This document shows, piece after piece, positions 1 through 9,541 of a DNA stretch of 64,000 nt. Origin of the DNA: an uncultured Prevotella sp. (GTDB taxonomy: Bacteria; Bacteroidota; Bacteroidia; Bacteroidales; Bacteroidaceae); contig CAJODL010000001.1 of NCBI GenBank assembly GCA_905233165.1, positions 627,927 through 691,926 of the forward strand, given 5' to 3'. Within the stretch, counting starts at the first letter, position 1. Every line of letters begins with the position of its first letter. The notes below the pieces were generated by a model that saw only the letters and a program-made list of their open reading frames with translations, did no database searches and had not been told where the DNA came from. The translations under genes and the position numbers were made by a program.

Positions 1-30
1 AAATCCATGTAAAAACAATACCTTCAGCAT
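1..30 (-). CDS. Start of an alpha/beta-hydrolase-like protein (partial)
   Basis: Only the first ten codons lie in the window. Read on the minus strand from an ATG at 28-30 they give MLKVLFLHGF, which resembles the first strand and the HGF oxyanion turn of YqiA/YcfP-type esterases. A promoter-like TACCTTCG lies about 20 nt upstream, which supports this start. With ten residues the family is a guess; the rest of the gene lies to the left of the window. Confidence 0.4.
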   Translation of the reverse strand, partial: MLKVLFLHGF

Positions 31-49
31 AAGCTTCGCATTTCCACCG

Positions 50-57
50 CGAAGGTA
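50..57 (-). promoter_or_regulatory. Probable -7 box for the partial hydrolase gene
   Basis: The minus strand reads TACCTTCG, one base off the Bacteroidetes TAnnTTTG -7 consensus. It would give a leader of about 15 nt before the ATG at position 30. Confidence 0.35.
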
Positions 58-167
58 CGAAATAATTCTTATTCTACAAAATTTTTGTACAAAAAAAGCT
101 GGCGTGTAATAGCTAAATAGCTTTGCTCAGTTTGTCCAATTACTTCATTTCAATCGTGAATCTTTAA

Positions 168-833
168 CTACCAAAATATAAATTGTCCAATAATTTCTTT
201 GCATACATACCAGAGTGCTGTAAATACATTTTTTGAACTCCAATAAGCAACGATTATTGTGCATATATTAAACAGAATGGCTGTCGCAATATAAGTATAC
301 GAAAAATATAGTGGACGTTTGTTAATATCAGTTTGGTAGTTGCCTATTTGATTTTTCCATGTATTTGCATGAAAGGCAATAGATATTCCTATTATTATGT
401 CTATACACCATAAAAATGTGGTAGAGCAGATAGAACGAAAAGCCAAAAGAATGTATGTGTAAATTGGAAAACAGTAAGGAGATAGGTCAACAAAAATCAG
501 TGTTTTATCATTACCGCTTGTTGTTATCAGACCACTATCGTTTTTAGCTTCGAAAGAGTGTATTCTTCTAAGAAATAAAATTGCGACCAAGGTATGTGTT
601 AACTCGTGTGTGAAGGTCTCAAACCATTGCAGATTACTTTTTATATATCTTTTAACAATAAAGAACAGGACTACTCCTATTGTTGTCCACTGATAGAGTT
701 GCAGATTACCAATCCATGTACCATACCTTGGGTGAATAATACTGTATATTACATCCCATATTGTGGCAAGGATAGCCAAGGAAAGTAATGTAAATAATAC
801 TGTTAATATGATGTATTTTGTTCTATATATCAT
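168..833 (-). CDS. M50B-like integral membrane zinc protease
   Basis: 221-aa protein with about six hydrophobic segments, the first at residues 9-29. The zinc-protease motif HELTH is at residues 76-80 at the edge of a hydrophobic stretch, and a second conserved-looking stretch (VDLSPYCFPIY) follows about 40 residues later. This layout fits the peptidase M50B-like family, site-2-protease relatives that cut within or near membranes; the exact Asp ligand cannot be assigned by eye. It is the last gene of an eight-gene minus-strand operon, one base after its neighbour, beside a cell-wall synthase fusion. A role in processing a membrane partner of that operon is inference. Confidence 0.65.
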   Translation of the reverse strand: MIYRTKYIILTVLFTLLSLAILATIWDVIYSIIHPRYGTWIGNLQLYQWTTIGVVLFFIVKRYIKSNLQWFETFTHELTHTLVAILFLRRIHSFEAKNDSGLITTSGNDKTLIFVDLSPYCFPIYTYILLAFRSICSTTFLWCIDIIIGISIAFHANTWKNQIGNYQTDINKRPLYFSYTYIATAILFNICTIIVAYWSSKNVFTALWYVCKEIIGQFIFW

Positions 834-834
834 G

Positions 835-1281
835 TTACTGATTATTATTCTTTCTCAGAATTTCTGCTACAATTAGTGCAGGACAATCCACATAATCACC
901 ATTTTTATTTAGGGTTATCATTGTAATTCCCTTCAAATATTTTACGGAGAAATCCTTTCTCTGTATAGTTTCAAGCAATCTCCTCGCTTGTGGCATTTTA
1001 TTGTTGTTTGCATGCAGAAGTATCATTGCGTTAGAATTGTATTCTATTTCGAAAAGACTGCTTCTTTTTTTTGTCTTCAGACCTTGACTCGTATAATGTT
1101 TTTTTAGATAGAAATTAAGAGTGTCCACATGAATAGGCACGAATAAAGCTTCTGTAGGCAGTATTTGCTCTTCCGTATTCTCTGCTGCCATTTCCTTTAA
1201 ACCACAATGATTTGATGCGTATATTCCAAGTATCACGATAATTATCATGCCTAAAATGAAATATATCAATTTGTCTTTCAT
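835..1281 (-). CDS. Small membrane-anchored protein, unknown
   Basis: 148 aa. Residues 6-24 form one hydrophobic helix, so the protein is probably anchored with its C-terminal 120 residues outside the cytoplasm. I recognise no family. The soluble part has alternating strands and a helix (PQARRLLETIQRKD) and only scattered cysteines. It sits one nucleotide from both the SEDS-PBP fusion upstream and the M50B-like gene downstream, so translational coupling is likely. Size and topology recall small accessory subunits of cell-wall synthases, but no sequence motif supports that. Confidence 0.6.
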   Translation of the reverse strand: MKDKLIYFILGMIIIVILGIYASNHCGLKEMAAENTEEQILPTEALFVPIHVDTLNFYLKKHYTSQGLKTKKRSSLFEIEYNSNAMILLHANNNKMPQARRLLETIQRKDFSVKYLKGITMITLNKNGDYVDCPALIVAEILRKNNNQ

Positions 1282-1282
1282 A

Positions 1283-4200
1283 TTATCTCATGTATTTTTT
1301 AAAACTGTTACTATTTACAATATTTTCAAGCACATTGTTAATCATATTCCAGTAAACTTTTTTTTCTAAGGTAAGTTGCTTAAATCTAAAATATACCACC
1401 ATAAATTTGTTATCATCTAATGATTTGATTTTATCAGAAGTAATGTCATGGTTACAAATGATAACTGCGAGCATTCTATCATCATGTGTCTTGTTCCCTA
1501 AGCTTAATGTGCCAGTTTTTGCATATAAATGATACCCCTTTAATGTATTTAACTCTTTTGCTGTTCCTTTTTGAATACAACTGAACATTCCTCTATATAG
1601 ATTATTTTGATAGAATTCCAAGTGTTTTTTTTGAGTATTTCCGTTTCTACCTAGCCATGGATCTTTGAACTTTGATTTTCTCGGCATTACACTAGCGTGA
1701 AAATCAGGGTGAAGAGAGTATAGCTTACCATACATCTCTGCCATCTTCATTGGAGTAACTTTAACAGGCGAAGCACCTAAAGTATATTGTCTTAGGCGCT
1801 CAGCAGGTGTTAGTTGAGAATCTTCCATCTCATAGTTGTATATTGTTGATGCTTGAGGAAAAGCCCAAGCGAATCTGCTTGAAACCTTAGCTTTGTTCTC
1901 TAAATTATTTTCCTTATAAAGATTAGTATTAATAAATTCATATCTCAAGGAATCAACCCACCCAATAAAAGTAGGCATATGGAAGTTCTTTGTGAGACCA
2001 TCAAACAAAATTTGTTCAGAGGTAGCAGTTGGGGCATTACGGAAAGTATATATCTGTCCATTCTGCTCTATTCTGAATCGTGGAAAATCATTGATATCTT
2101 TTGAAATAACAAATATCTCATCCTTTGCGTTCGCTAAACTTTCATAATGTCCCAAATATGTAATTAGTGCATTGTAATAATTACTTGATTGTGATAAGTA
2201 AAATTCGTTGTCAATCCATTGTCCATCTCCATTTTCATCGCTTGCTATAGATTTGAATGGTCTCTGGTCACTATAAGTGTATTTTGGACCAAATTTTTTT
2301 ATGTAATAATATTTGTCATCTGATTGTGCAACTTCTTTATTCTGAATTACCTTGGGACTCATAAGCTCTAGTCCTGCCCAATTTATGTCTTGACTCTGCG
2401 ATGTAACAGCAGCATACGTGATAGGCTTAAGAGAGGATCCAGGACCAGGTCTCATATAGCATAAGTTGAGATTGCCAAACAGATTTTCGTCTCTCATTGA
2501 GTTCGGATTCATGTAACTTTGTGTAGCTAATTCTTCAATTAGAGTTTCATCATTAGGATCTATAGAACCTGAAAGTTTGTTGTCAGCCATGAGTCTGACA
2601 TTTCCTAAACCGTCTATTGCTACAACAGAACATTCATGTCCTGTTTGTTTAAGTGTTTCTGATATATGTTGGGTAAGTTTGCTATCTAATGTAACAAAGA
2701 CCATGTCTCTGCTCCCTGTTCCTTGTTTGCTATATGCCACTAAATTAGAAAAATCTCTAAGCCATAGACATTTTTCTTTTAATGGATAAAAGAACCGACG
2801 CTTTCCATTAATAACAATATTCTTTACGAGTATGTCCTGTTCGTCTCGACCATATTGATAAGTAAGAGATTCTTTGCTTTTTGTATCCCTTAGCTCCAAG
2901 AAATTTTCTGGTGAAATCTGGAATACTGCAGTTGATGCAGTGTAGTCTTTCATCTCTCTATGAAGTATTACTTTGTAGTTTTCTCCAATATGACCATCTT
3001 TCATGCGGCTATCCACAATAGCCAAATCTACATTTTTAGGTAGCCATGACTGTGGTATAGAGTAAACAATAAGTCCAGGTAGTTTTGTAAGCATCAATGC
3101 ACTGCTATCATTTGTAGCAGATATTTCAGAATATATATTTCCTTTCCATGCTTTTTTATCAAATTCAGGGCTTTGTAAACTGAAATAAGCATTGTTAAGC
3201 GCTAATTCAAAAGTATTAAGATCTTGATGTCTTAGATGAATAATATTTCCATTTGAATTTTTGCGTTTTAAATTATTAGTAAAAGCCTGATATAGTGAGT
3301 AGGTGAAATCATTTATCAGCCCTTCTTCCTTTAATTTATTTACATGCTCACTTAGGTGAATTTTTTCTTCAATATCTTTTACCAGCGAACTTATGTCCTC
3401 TTCATTAACTAATTGATGACCTCGTGCTGGATACTGAGAAAGAAGACTATTTATCCCTGCTAATTCATCTTTACTTGTTGCCATTGCAGTAGAGATGTTA
3501 AACTCTTCCGCATTCATTTTGTCTCCTTGCACTTTGTTGTTAGCATAAAGCTCACCATAGTTATTCCCGCAGAAATAAACTATTAAAGCTATAACGATAA
3601 ATATCAAAAAGAAGGTCGTTTGTGGTCCGCGCTTTGTAAAAGATTTCAGACCTTCTTTTAATTCAGAGTTGTCTTCATCCTTTGGATGATAGCATGCAAA
3701 TACAACAAAAGCAGCAATCCACATTGCAAACATTATTAAGGTGAATCGCGCATTCTGACTGAGGAAGGGAAAATCCTGACCAAAGAAAACCGTTCTATTG
3801 GTTACAGCCATCCACTCGAAGGTGCTCTGTACCACAAATAGCAATGCTATTGCAAAAGTAAGAGTCCTTCCAGCAGGAGAATTATTCTCATTTTGGAATG
3901 TTCTCCATAATAGTACAAGTGAGAGTAATATCATTGTAATTGGTACAAGCCAAGACAATTCTCCTATCACGTATCTGGATAGTATCACATCACTAATCTG
4001 GGTGTTCCATGTAACACCCTTCTTGAAGTGTGGCAGTAAAGACATAATACCATCATCAGTGACACGCTTCTCTCCTTTATTGATATGATATTGTAGGAAC
4101 CACTGATTCTGAGCTGCATTTAACAACCTTTGGGAATTGCTGTGATTATAACTCTCATTCTGCATTATCCTACCTACAGTCTGTGTATGAATAATAGCAC

Positions 4201-6499
4201 GATACTTAAAATGAAGATTGTTAGTTTGGAAATAGTCATATCCTATTGTTGCTGTACTAACGACAAATGTTAGCCATACAAAGATAGCTATAGCTCCTTT
4301 CCACTTAAAATCATATCTTTTCCATAGCCATGTAACCAATAATAAGATAAAACCCATAATTAAAGGCAAAAGGATAAAGAACAGTCTTGAGGTGCTGATG
4401 AACCCGAGGAAAGAATCTTCTTGATTATAGGCTGTCCATACACAGTATGGAAGGAATATAACCATAACAATTACTAAGAATACAAGAACTGTGAAAAGGG
4501 GAAATCCTGCAGCTTTTCCTGCAGTGTGGTCATAATATCTGTATTTCAAAAATGAATATAGGATTATCGAATAATATATGCATTCAAAAATGAAAAACAT
4601 TATAGCATAGCCAGGATCCCCTATGAATAATGCAGCCAAAGTGAATAGCGCATTAGCAATTCTGTAACCAACGGGTAATCCTCGAGCTATAATGTATTCA
4701 TTAAGAATGAAGAATGATACAGGTACCAATATATTTAATCCTACAATGCTTATATGGGCAAATTTTGTTATCAATACAATAGCTATCGGTAAAAATAAAA
4801 ATATACTATAGACAATCTTTTTCCATAATTTTCTTAGTTCAAAGTTTGGTAAGTATTTTATGCAAATCCAGAGTGATAGTGCAGTAACAGGCATTAGTAT
4901 CCATAAACCTATGGTTATTAATATTGGATTCTCCAATAAATTAGGAAGTTTCATTGTATATCTTAAGAACTCATTGAGTGTTATGTCCGTTACTGGTGGG
5001 AAGACTGCAATTCTCCACAATAGGTATATTCGAATAACAAAAAAAGGAATGGCAAATAGGCTTGCTATCATCACAACCTTTGATGTATGTCCTTTTGTAA
5101 ATATCATTGAATATAAGAAGGTAAGGAATAGAATACCAAAGACAAGAAAAAGTATTGTGATATCCTTTACCCATATATTATCCTCTCCAGTTATAGGGCT
5201 TGATTGTCTGAGATTGCATACGTTGAAATGCCATACTGCTCCGTTTTTGGCTGTCAATGTGTTTAATAGTTGGATAGTATTGATACTATTATCATTGAGT
5301 ATAGCCTTAAAAGGAGTTTGGCTGTCATCTATCATGTAATTAATATTGCCATTAAAATTATACTCATTATTCTCATTTTCAAACAATGGGTAGTAAAAGG
5401 CCTCATTTACATTTGTCTTGAGAAGTGAGGCTGTCTTTGATGTGACCGCAATGACTTTCTGCCTATTCTCTGCCTCCGCATCATCTGCCAGTCCTGGAAA
5501 ATTATTTATGTATGGGAACTGATATCTTAAACGAATGCAACCATCACTATAGACAGCCTTTAAAGGACGAGTGGCTTGGCTCCCTATACCAATGTAGTAA
5601 TAAGTGTCTTTATCCAATTCTTCTGTCTCTAACGCATTAGAGGCAATGAATTCCTTACCATCGCAGAAAAGCTTGACATCTTTCAAACTTTGTGGATATG
5701 TCATATAAAAGACATCTTGCTCTTTGTCCTCATGATTCCTGACTAAGAATACTTCATGTAATGTATTTAAAAGTTCTTCTTCTCCAGTTTCTTCATAAGA
5801 TGTACTGCTATGTAGAATGTCATATAAATTATATCCTATTTGAATAGGTAGTTTGAATGATGGTTCATATTTTTTCTGAGTGTTGTTCGATAGATGATTG
5901 AATGATACTACAACCTTTGTAGAATCCTTTTTGTCTTCTTTGATTGTTCTAATAGAGATGTTGCAAATTATAGAATCATTCTGAAGTGTTATTTTATCAT
6001 GAAAAGAAGGCAATTGTCCTTTGTTAATCAGTCTTCCTGTTCTACTATCATCTACTTTCGCAAATATTGGTTCGCTGAGGATGTTATAGTGGAGTATGCA
6101 GTTCTGGCTATCACTGTTTTTAGGAGTTATTGACGCAAACCCCTCGTAATTCTTTTTATCAAAGAAAGATTGAGTTTTGTTTTTTCCTACCAGTAAGACA
6201 GAATCCTTTTTGTCCACCCCTTGCATTACCAACACATGATAGTCAGCATTACTATATACAGAAATATTAGGATGCAGGTAGTTGAGTGTTATTAATACCG
6301 ATGCTACTGCTGTTATAGTCCAAGGAATAATTAATTTAGCCTTGTCTTTTATAAATGAACACCATAGAAGTGTAAGCGTACATATTACAAAATATGCGGA
6401 AAAGGTAAAGGAGAAAATAATGTTTGCTATAACTCCAATGATTATGCTTATAATACAGAGGAGACCAATACCAATAAAACCCTTCGTTTTTTGTTCCAT
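1283..6499 (-). CDS. SEDS glycosyltransferase - penicillin-binding transpeptidase fusion
   Basis: 1738 aa. Two or three N-terminal helices and an extracytoplasmic domain (about 75-440) lead into a polytopic core (about 445-960) with SEDS (FtsW/RodA) hallmarks: SDVILSRYVIGEL around residues 836-848, with the expected acidic residue near 847, and GQDFPFLSQNARFTL around 905-920, matching the PFxSxGG loop. After a linker and one more helix comes a transpeptidase with all three motifs in order: SSLK (Ser1355), SSN (1438-1440) and KTG (1661-1663). SEDS proteins polymerise lipid II and class B PBPs cross-link the product, so one chain appears to hold both activities. The whole ORF is open and sits inside an operon with an actin-like ATPase. 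Which housekeeping pair it descends from cannot be told by eye. Confidence 0.85.
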   Translation of the reverse strand: MEQKTKGFIGIGLLCIISIIIGVIANIIFSFTFSAYFVICTLTLLWCSFIKDKAKLIIPWTITAVASVLITLNYLHPNISVYSNADYHVLVMQGVDKKDSVLLVGKNKTQSFFDKKNYEGFASITPKNSDSQNCILHYNILSEPIFAKVDDSRTGRLINKGQLPSFHDKITLQNDSIICNISIRTIKEDKKDSTKVVVSFNHLSNNTQKKYEPSFKLPIQIGYNLYDILHSSTSYEETGEEELLNTLHEVFLVRNHEDKEQDVFYMTYPQSLKDVKLFCDGKEFIASNALETEELDKDTYYYIGIGSQATRPLKAVYSDGCIRLRYQFPYINNFPGLADDAEAENRQKVIAVTSKTASLLKTNVNEAFYYPLFENENNEYNFNGNINYMIDDSQTPFKAILNDNSINTIQLLNTLTAKNGAVWHFNVCNLRQSSPITGEDNIWVKDITILFLVFGILFLTFLYSMIFTKGHTSKVVMIASLFAIPFFVIRIYLLWRIAVFPPVTDITLNEFLRYTMKLPNLLENPILITIGLWILMPVTALSLWICIKYLPNFELRKLWKKIVYSIFLFLPIAIVLITKFAHISIVGLNILVPVSFFILNEYIIARGLPVGYRIANALFTLAALFIGDPGYAIMFFIFECIYYSIILYSFLKYRYYDHTAGKAAGFPLFTVLVFLVIVMVIFLPYCVWTAYNQEDSFLGFISTSRLFFILLPLIMGFILLLVTWLWKRYDFKWKGAIAIFVWLTFVVSTATIGYDYFQTNNLHFKYRAIIHTQTVGRIMQNESYNHSNSQRLLNAAQNQWFLQYHINKGEKRVTDDGIMSLLPHFKKGVTWNTQISDVILSRYVIGELSWLVPITMILLSLVLLWRTFQNENNSPAGRTLTFAIALLFVVQSTFEWMAVTNRTVFFGQDFPFLSQNARFTLIMFAMWIAAFVVFACYHPKDEDNSELKEGLKSFTKRGPQTTFFLIFIVIALIVYFCGNNYGELYANNKVQGDKMNAEEFNISTAMATSKDELAGINSLLSQYPARGHQLVNEEDISSLVKDIEEKIHLSEHVNKLKEEGLINDFTYSLYQAFTNNLKRKNSNGNIIHLRHQDLNTFELALNNAYFSLQSPEFDKKAWKGNIYSEISATNDSSALMLTKLPGLIVYSIPQSWLPKNVDLAIVDSRMKDGHIGENYKVILHREMKDYTASTAVFQISPENFLELRDTKSKESLTYQYGRDEQDILVKNIVINGKRRFFYPLKEKCLWLRDFSNLVAYSKQGTGSRDMVFVTLDSKLTQHISETLKQTGHECSVVAIDGLGNVRLMADNKLSGSIDPNDETLIEELATQSYMNPNSMRDENLFGNLNLCYMRPGPGSSLKPITYAAVTSQSQDINWAGLELMSPKVIQNKEVAQSDDKYYYIKKFGPKYTYSDQRPFKSIASDENGDGQWIDNEFYLSQSSNYYNALITYLGHYESLANAKDEIFVISKDINDFPRFRIEQNGQIYTFRNAPTATSEQILFDGLTKNFHMPTFIGWVDSLRYEFINTNLYKENNLENKAKVSSRFAWAFPQASTIYNYEMEDSQLTPAERLRQYTLGASPVKVTPMKMAEMYGKLYSLHPDFHASVMPRKSKFKDPWLGRNGNTQKKHLEFYQNNLYRGMFSCIQKGTAKELNTLKGYHLYAKTGTLSLGNKTHDDRMLAVIICNHDITSDKIKSLDDNKFMVVYFRFKQLTLEKKVYWNMINNVLENIVNSNSFKKYMR

Positions 6500-6504
6500 G
6501 TAGA

Positions 6505-7230
6505 TTAAAATTTAAGTTTATATCCAAATGCTGCAGTCTCAGTTTTTACACCTTGTTCCTCTAACCATTCATATACAGTAATAACACTTACAGGCACTGT
6601 AGTCGGATCTTTATAAAACTCTTCCAGTTTCATATCATTCAGTGAAAGATTATCCAATATCATTCTCAGCCCTTCAGTGTTATGGCTTACCTTGTTAAGG
6701 TCAGAATTACTTTCTTTCAAGAAATTTACAGTTTGAGAAGCAATCTCCCAAAGTAGGAGACTGATTTGACTCTTCACTTCTGGAGTCATAGGGCGTTTTA
6801 TGTGGTTGAATAATTCGTCCCATTGGCCACTATAACGATGGTACATTGCTTGACTCCATTTCTTTTCCATGCATTCCTCCGTTTCAGCAACAGAATCCTT
6901 CTTCTTTATGTTTTCTTCTGTTGCTTTGGTTTCTTTTGGCATTGTTTCTTGAGACTCTTCTTTCTCTGCTTTCTGTTGCTTGTCTTCGTCTGTTTCAGAA
7001 TAGGAAACTTCTGCACAATCAGTATCCACTGAAGAATCCTCATTTATAATAGTACAGTTCCTGTATTCCACGGCCATACATGTCAATGTTAGTAGGGGTA
7101 TCCCTAGAATGACACATAACAACATTTGCCAGTAGTCGGCAAAGATTATTGGACTAATAAAAGGCAATACTATGGTTGTTAGTATTGTTATTGCTTCTAT
7201 TGCAATCAATATATAATAAATCTTTTTCAT
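6505..7230 (-). CDS. Two-helix membrane protein with acidic linker, unknown
   Basis: 241 aa. Two N-terminal hydrophobic helices (about 4-26 and 33-53) are followed by a long charged Glu/Lys/Thr-rich linker (about 65-120) and a compact C-terminal helical domain (about 125-241) with the motif MYHRYSGQWDELFNHIKRP. No known family is recognised. It lies 5 nt before the SEDS-PBP fusion and 14 nt after the actin-like ATPase, so by position it could connect the cytoplasmic ATPase to the membrane synthase; that is inference. Confidence 0.65.
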   Translation of the reverse strand: MKKIYYILIAIEAITILTTIVLPFISPIIFADYWQMLLCVILGIPLLTLTCMAVEYRNCTIINEDSSVDTDCAEVSYSETDEDKQQKAEKEESQETMPKETKATEENIKKKDSVAETEECMEKKWSQAMYHRYSGQWDELFNHIKRPMTPEVKSQISLLLWEIASQTVNFLKESNSDLNKVSHNTEGLRMILDNLSLNDMKLEEFYKDPTTVPVSVITVYEWLEEQGVKTETAAFGYKLKF

Positions 7231-7244
7231 CGTTCTCTATGTGC

Positions 7245-9524
7245 TCAAGTTGTTTTTATTTCTGGGATGTCACAATTTTTGTCCAATACTCTGTAAGGGT
7301 AGGGGAAGAGACTTTCGTATAGCATATCGTTGTTTCGCTGTTCTACACAAGGTGTTAACAGAATGCTACTATTATCATCTTTTGCATAGAAATCTTTTCC
7401 ATCGTAAAATAGTGTGTATTTGCGTTTGTCAAATGTTTGTCTGTTTTCTCCCTCATATTCGTCATCAGAGATATAGAAATGAGTGTTTTCATTACAATTG
7501 TCTATTACCAGTTCACCACGCATAATTTTTACTATGTCATTATTTCCTGCATCAAGATTAACTTCTTTATCTTCATTCTTTGTCTGTACTGTACTTTCTA
7601 AAATATCAAAATGCATCAAATTACGAATTTTTGATACACACATGTCGAGGTGGTCTTTCCATGTTTTTTTGTAATTATCTGCAATAACTATTTCCGTATT
7701 ATCATTTGTCTCTGATAAAATCCTATCAAACTTTTTCTCCATTCTTGACTTTTCGCTGCTTCTCTTGGTAACATCAACAGCAATAGGAATTCCTATCATG
7801 TCAGATTGCTTGCTTATCTGAATAGATTTCAGCGGACCTATCAGGCAACCTTTTTTCAGTTGTTCATTATTAAGAACTACAATTCTGCCTTCCATGTGAT
7901 ATATCTTCTCTAAAATATTTATTGTGGCAGTTTGGAAAGGTTTATATTTAAAGGCTCTTCCGCTAAGTATTATATTTTCAAACCTGTTCTCTTTGACGTT
8001 AGTTACAATTTTCTTTATTATCTTGTTGATAGTCGATTGGATAATGTTAAGATTATCGCCAATATCTCCACGTTTCGCAATGTAGTCAATAATGGTGGTT
8101 ACATTCATTCCCTCCTCAATCTTTAGGTTGCTATTACTGTCGTTTATGATAGGGTTCTCCTTCTTCTTGTAATTTTCAATGATATTCTCTAATCTGTATA
8201 AATCAGCTTCCTCGGCTTCAGAAAGAACTTTTTTTATAATATTTTTTGCCTTCATTAGACCTCCCATTGTGACGATATAATTCACGAATATGGCATAAGT
8301 CAAAGCATTTCCCGCCCCAACAAATCCCGAGCGGTATATACTAACAGCATTACTGCCATTTTCTACTTTGATGATAGAAAAGTCCGTCGTACCCTTACCT
8401 ACGTCAATGACAAGATAATTACCTCGTCTCACATTCGTGTTTCCATTACAAAACCATGAAACAAACGAAGCATCGCTTTCAGAATAGGAGTGTATGTCAA
8501 AGATAACCTCTTTCATCTTCTCTGGCAACAGTTGTCTGAATTCTTCAGAATCTGCTTTCTGTCGCACATCATTGATGAAGTCGGAAAGTTGTCCCTGTTC
8601 CATTACGTTAGGCACGAGAAGGTACAAACGGATTCCACATTTCACTCCGTCACGATTTTTCTCACATACTTCCATTACTATCTCATGGAGGAATCTCATA
8701 ACGATGCCTTGATGCAGGTCGTTGAGATCTATCTCTTCAGGACATTCACCTGAAAGGTATGATATTTTAATGTTTGGCAGACGTTGGCCTTTGTTGCTGT
8801 CGTCCCTTTTGGTAATAAAATCCAGCAGAGGATCTTTCTCACCAGGTTTGGCAATGACATTTTTGTCTCTATTTTGATTGTTGGTTAACTCTTTCGGTAG
8901 GAAATATACACTCCTGAAAAGTTCTTCGTCTGCATCTTCTTGTTGGTCGAATGTACGAGGTTTTATTTCATCTGATTCTAAACCATAAAAATGCTTGGCA
9001 CAATTTTTGAACAACTCACTATATCGAAACTGGTCCTCTCTGTTTATCAGCATCTGACTCGCTTCTGAACCGACATCCAACACTACCTCATAGATATTTT
9101 CTTGCGGAATACAGTCTATTATAAACTTTCCCTTGTATTCCACACCCTGTTCTTCATAATGGAAAACTATAGTGTATGTTTCTGCGCTTTCGCTTCCTTG
9201 ATTGTATATCTCCCAGTTGTTACCATCTTTTACAAAACGGAAATTACTTCCAATATACTCCTCTTCATCTTTATTTTTATTTGTAAGAGTAATATCAAGC
9301 TGATAACCCTCCTCAGAAACAGAATCGATATAAACTTTTCTATCGTGTTTTCTACTTGTGTAGGAAACCAGTTTCAGGTTCTCAACCTCGAGTTTTAGTA
9401 ATTCTACTCCTGATCGTGTATTGGCAAACAGTTGTTTCTCGTCATTTATCTCTTGCTCGACATTGTCATATAGTTTTAGGTTATATGCTCGCTCGCCACT
9501 TTTAAAATAGAGATGGTAAATCAT
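7245..9524 (-). CDS. Actin/Hsp70-fold ATPase with N-terminal beta domain
   Basis: 759 aa, soluble. Residues 1-140 look like a beta-sandwich. The ATPase core then shows the three nucleotide-contact motifs of the actin/Hsp70/sugar-kinase superfamily in order: phosphate-1 VVLDVGSEASQM (about 147-158), phosphate-2 LVIDVGKGTTDF (about 370-380) and an adenosine-type motif IILSGRAF (about 516). ParM, MreB, FtsA, DnaK and SrfB-like proteins share this layout; I cannot place it closer. Its operon neighbour is a SEDS-PBP fusion, so a scaffold or regulator role like that of MreB for RodA-PBP2 is an attractive inference. It is 14 nt from the next gene and 17 nt from the previous one. Confidence 0.8.
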   Translation of the reverse strand: MIYHLYFKSGERAYNLKLYDNVEQEINDEKQLFANTRSGVELLKLEVENLKLVSYTSRKHDRKVYIDSVSEEGYQLDITLTNKNKDEEEYIGSNFRFVKDGNNWEIYNQGSESAETYTIVFHYEEQGVEYKGKFIIDCIPQENIYEVVLDVGSEASQMLINREDQFRYSELFKNCAKHFYGLESDEIKPRTFDQQEDADEELFRSVYFLPKELTNNQNRDKNVIAKPGEKDPLLDFITKRDDSNKGQRLPNIKISYLSGECPEEIDLNDLHQGIVMRFLHEIVMEVCEKNRDGVKCGIRLYLLVPNVMEQGQLSDFINDVRQKADSEEFRQLLPEKMKEVIFDIHSYSESDASFVSWFCNGNTNVRRGNYLVIDVGKGTTDFSIIKVENGSNAVSIYRSGFVGAGNALTYAIFVNYIVTMGGLMKAKNIIKKVLSEAEEADLYRLENIIENYKKKENPIINDSNSNLKIEEGMNVTTIIDYIAKRGDIGDNLNIIQSTINKIIKKIVTNVKENRFENIILSGRAFKYKPFQTATINILEKIYHMEGRIVVLNNEQLKKGCLIGPLKSIQISKQSDMIGIPIAVDVTKRSSEKSRMEKKFDRILSETNDNTEIVIADNYKKTWKDHLDMCVSKIRNLMHFDILESTVQTKNEDKEVNLDAGNNDIVKIMRGELVIDNCNENTHFYISDDEYEGENRQTFDKRKYTLFYDGKDFYAKDDNSSILLTPCVEQRNNDMLYESLFPYPYRVLDKNCDIPEIKTT

Positions 9525-9541
9525 AATTTTATATCGTTTTA

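Noticed and set aside
4860-5339. 159-aa plus-strand ORF
   Set aside because: Antisense shadow of the SEDS-PBP gene.
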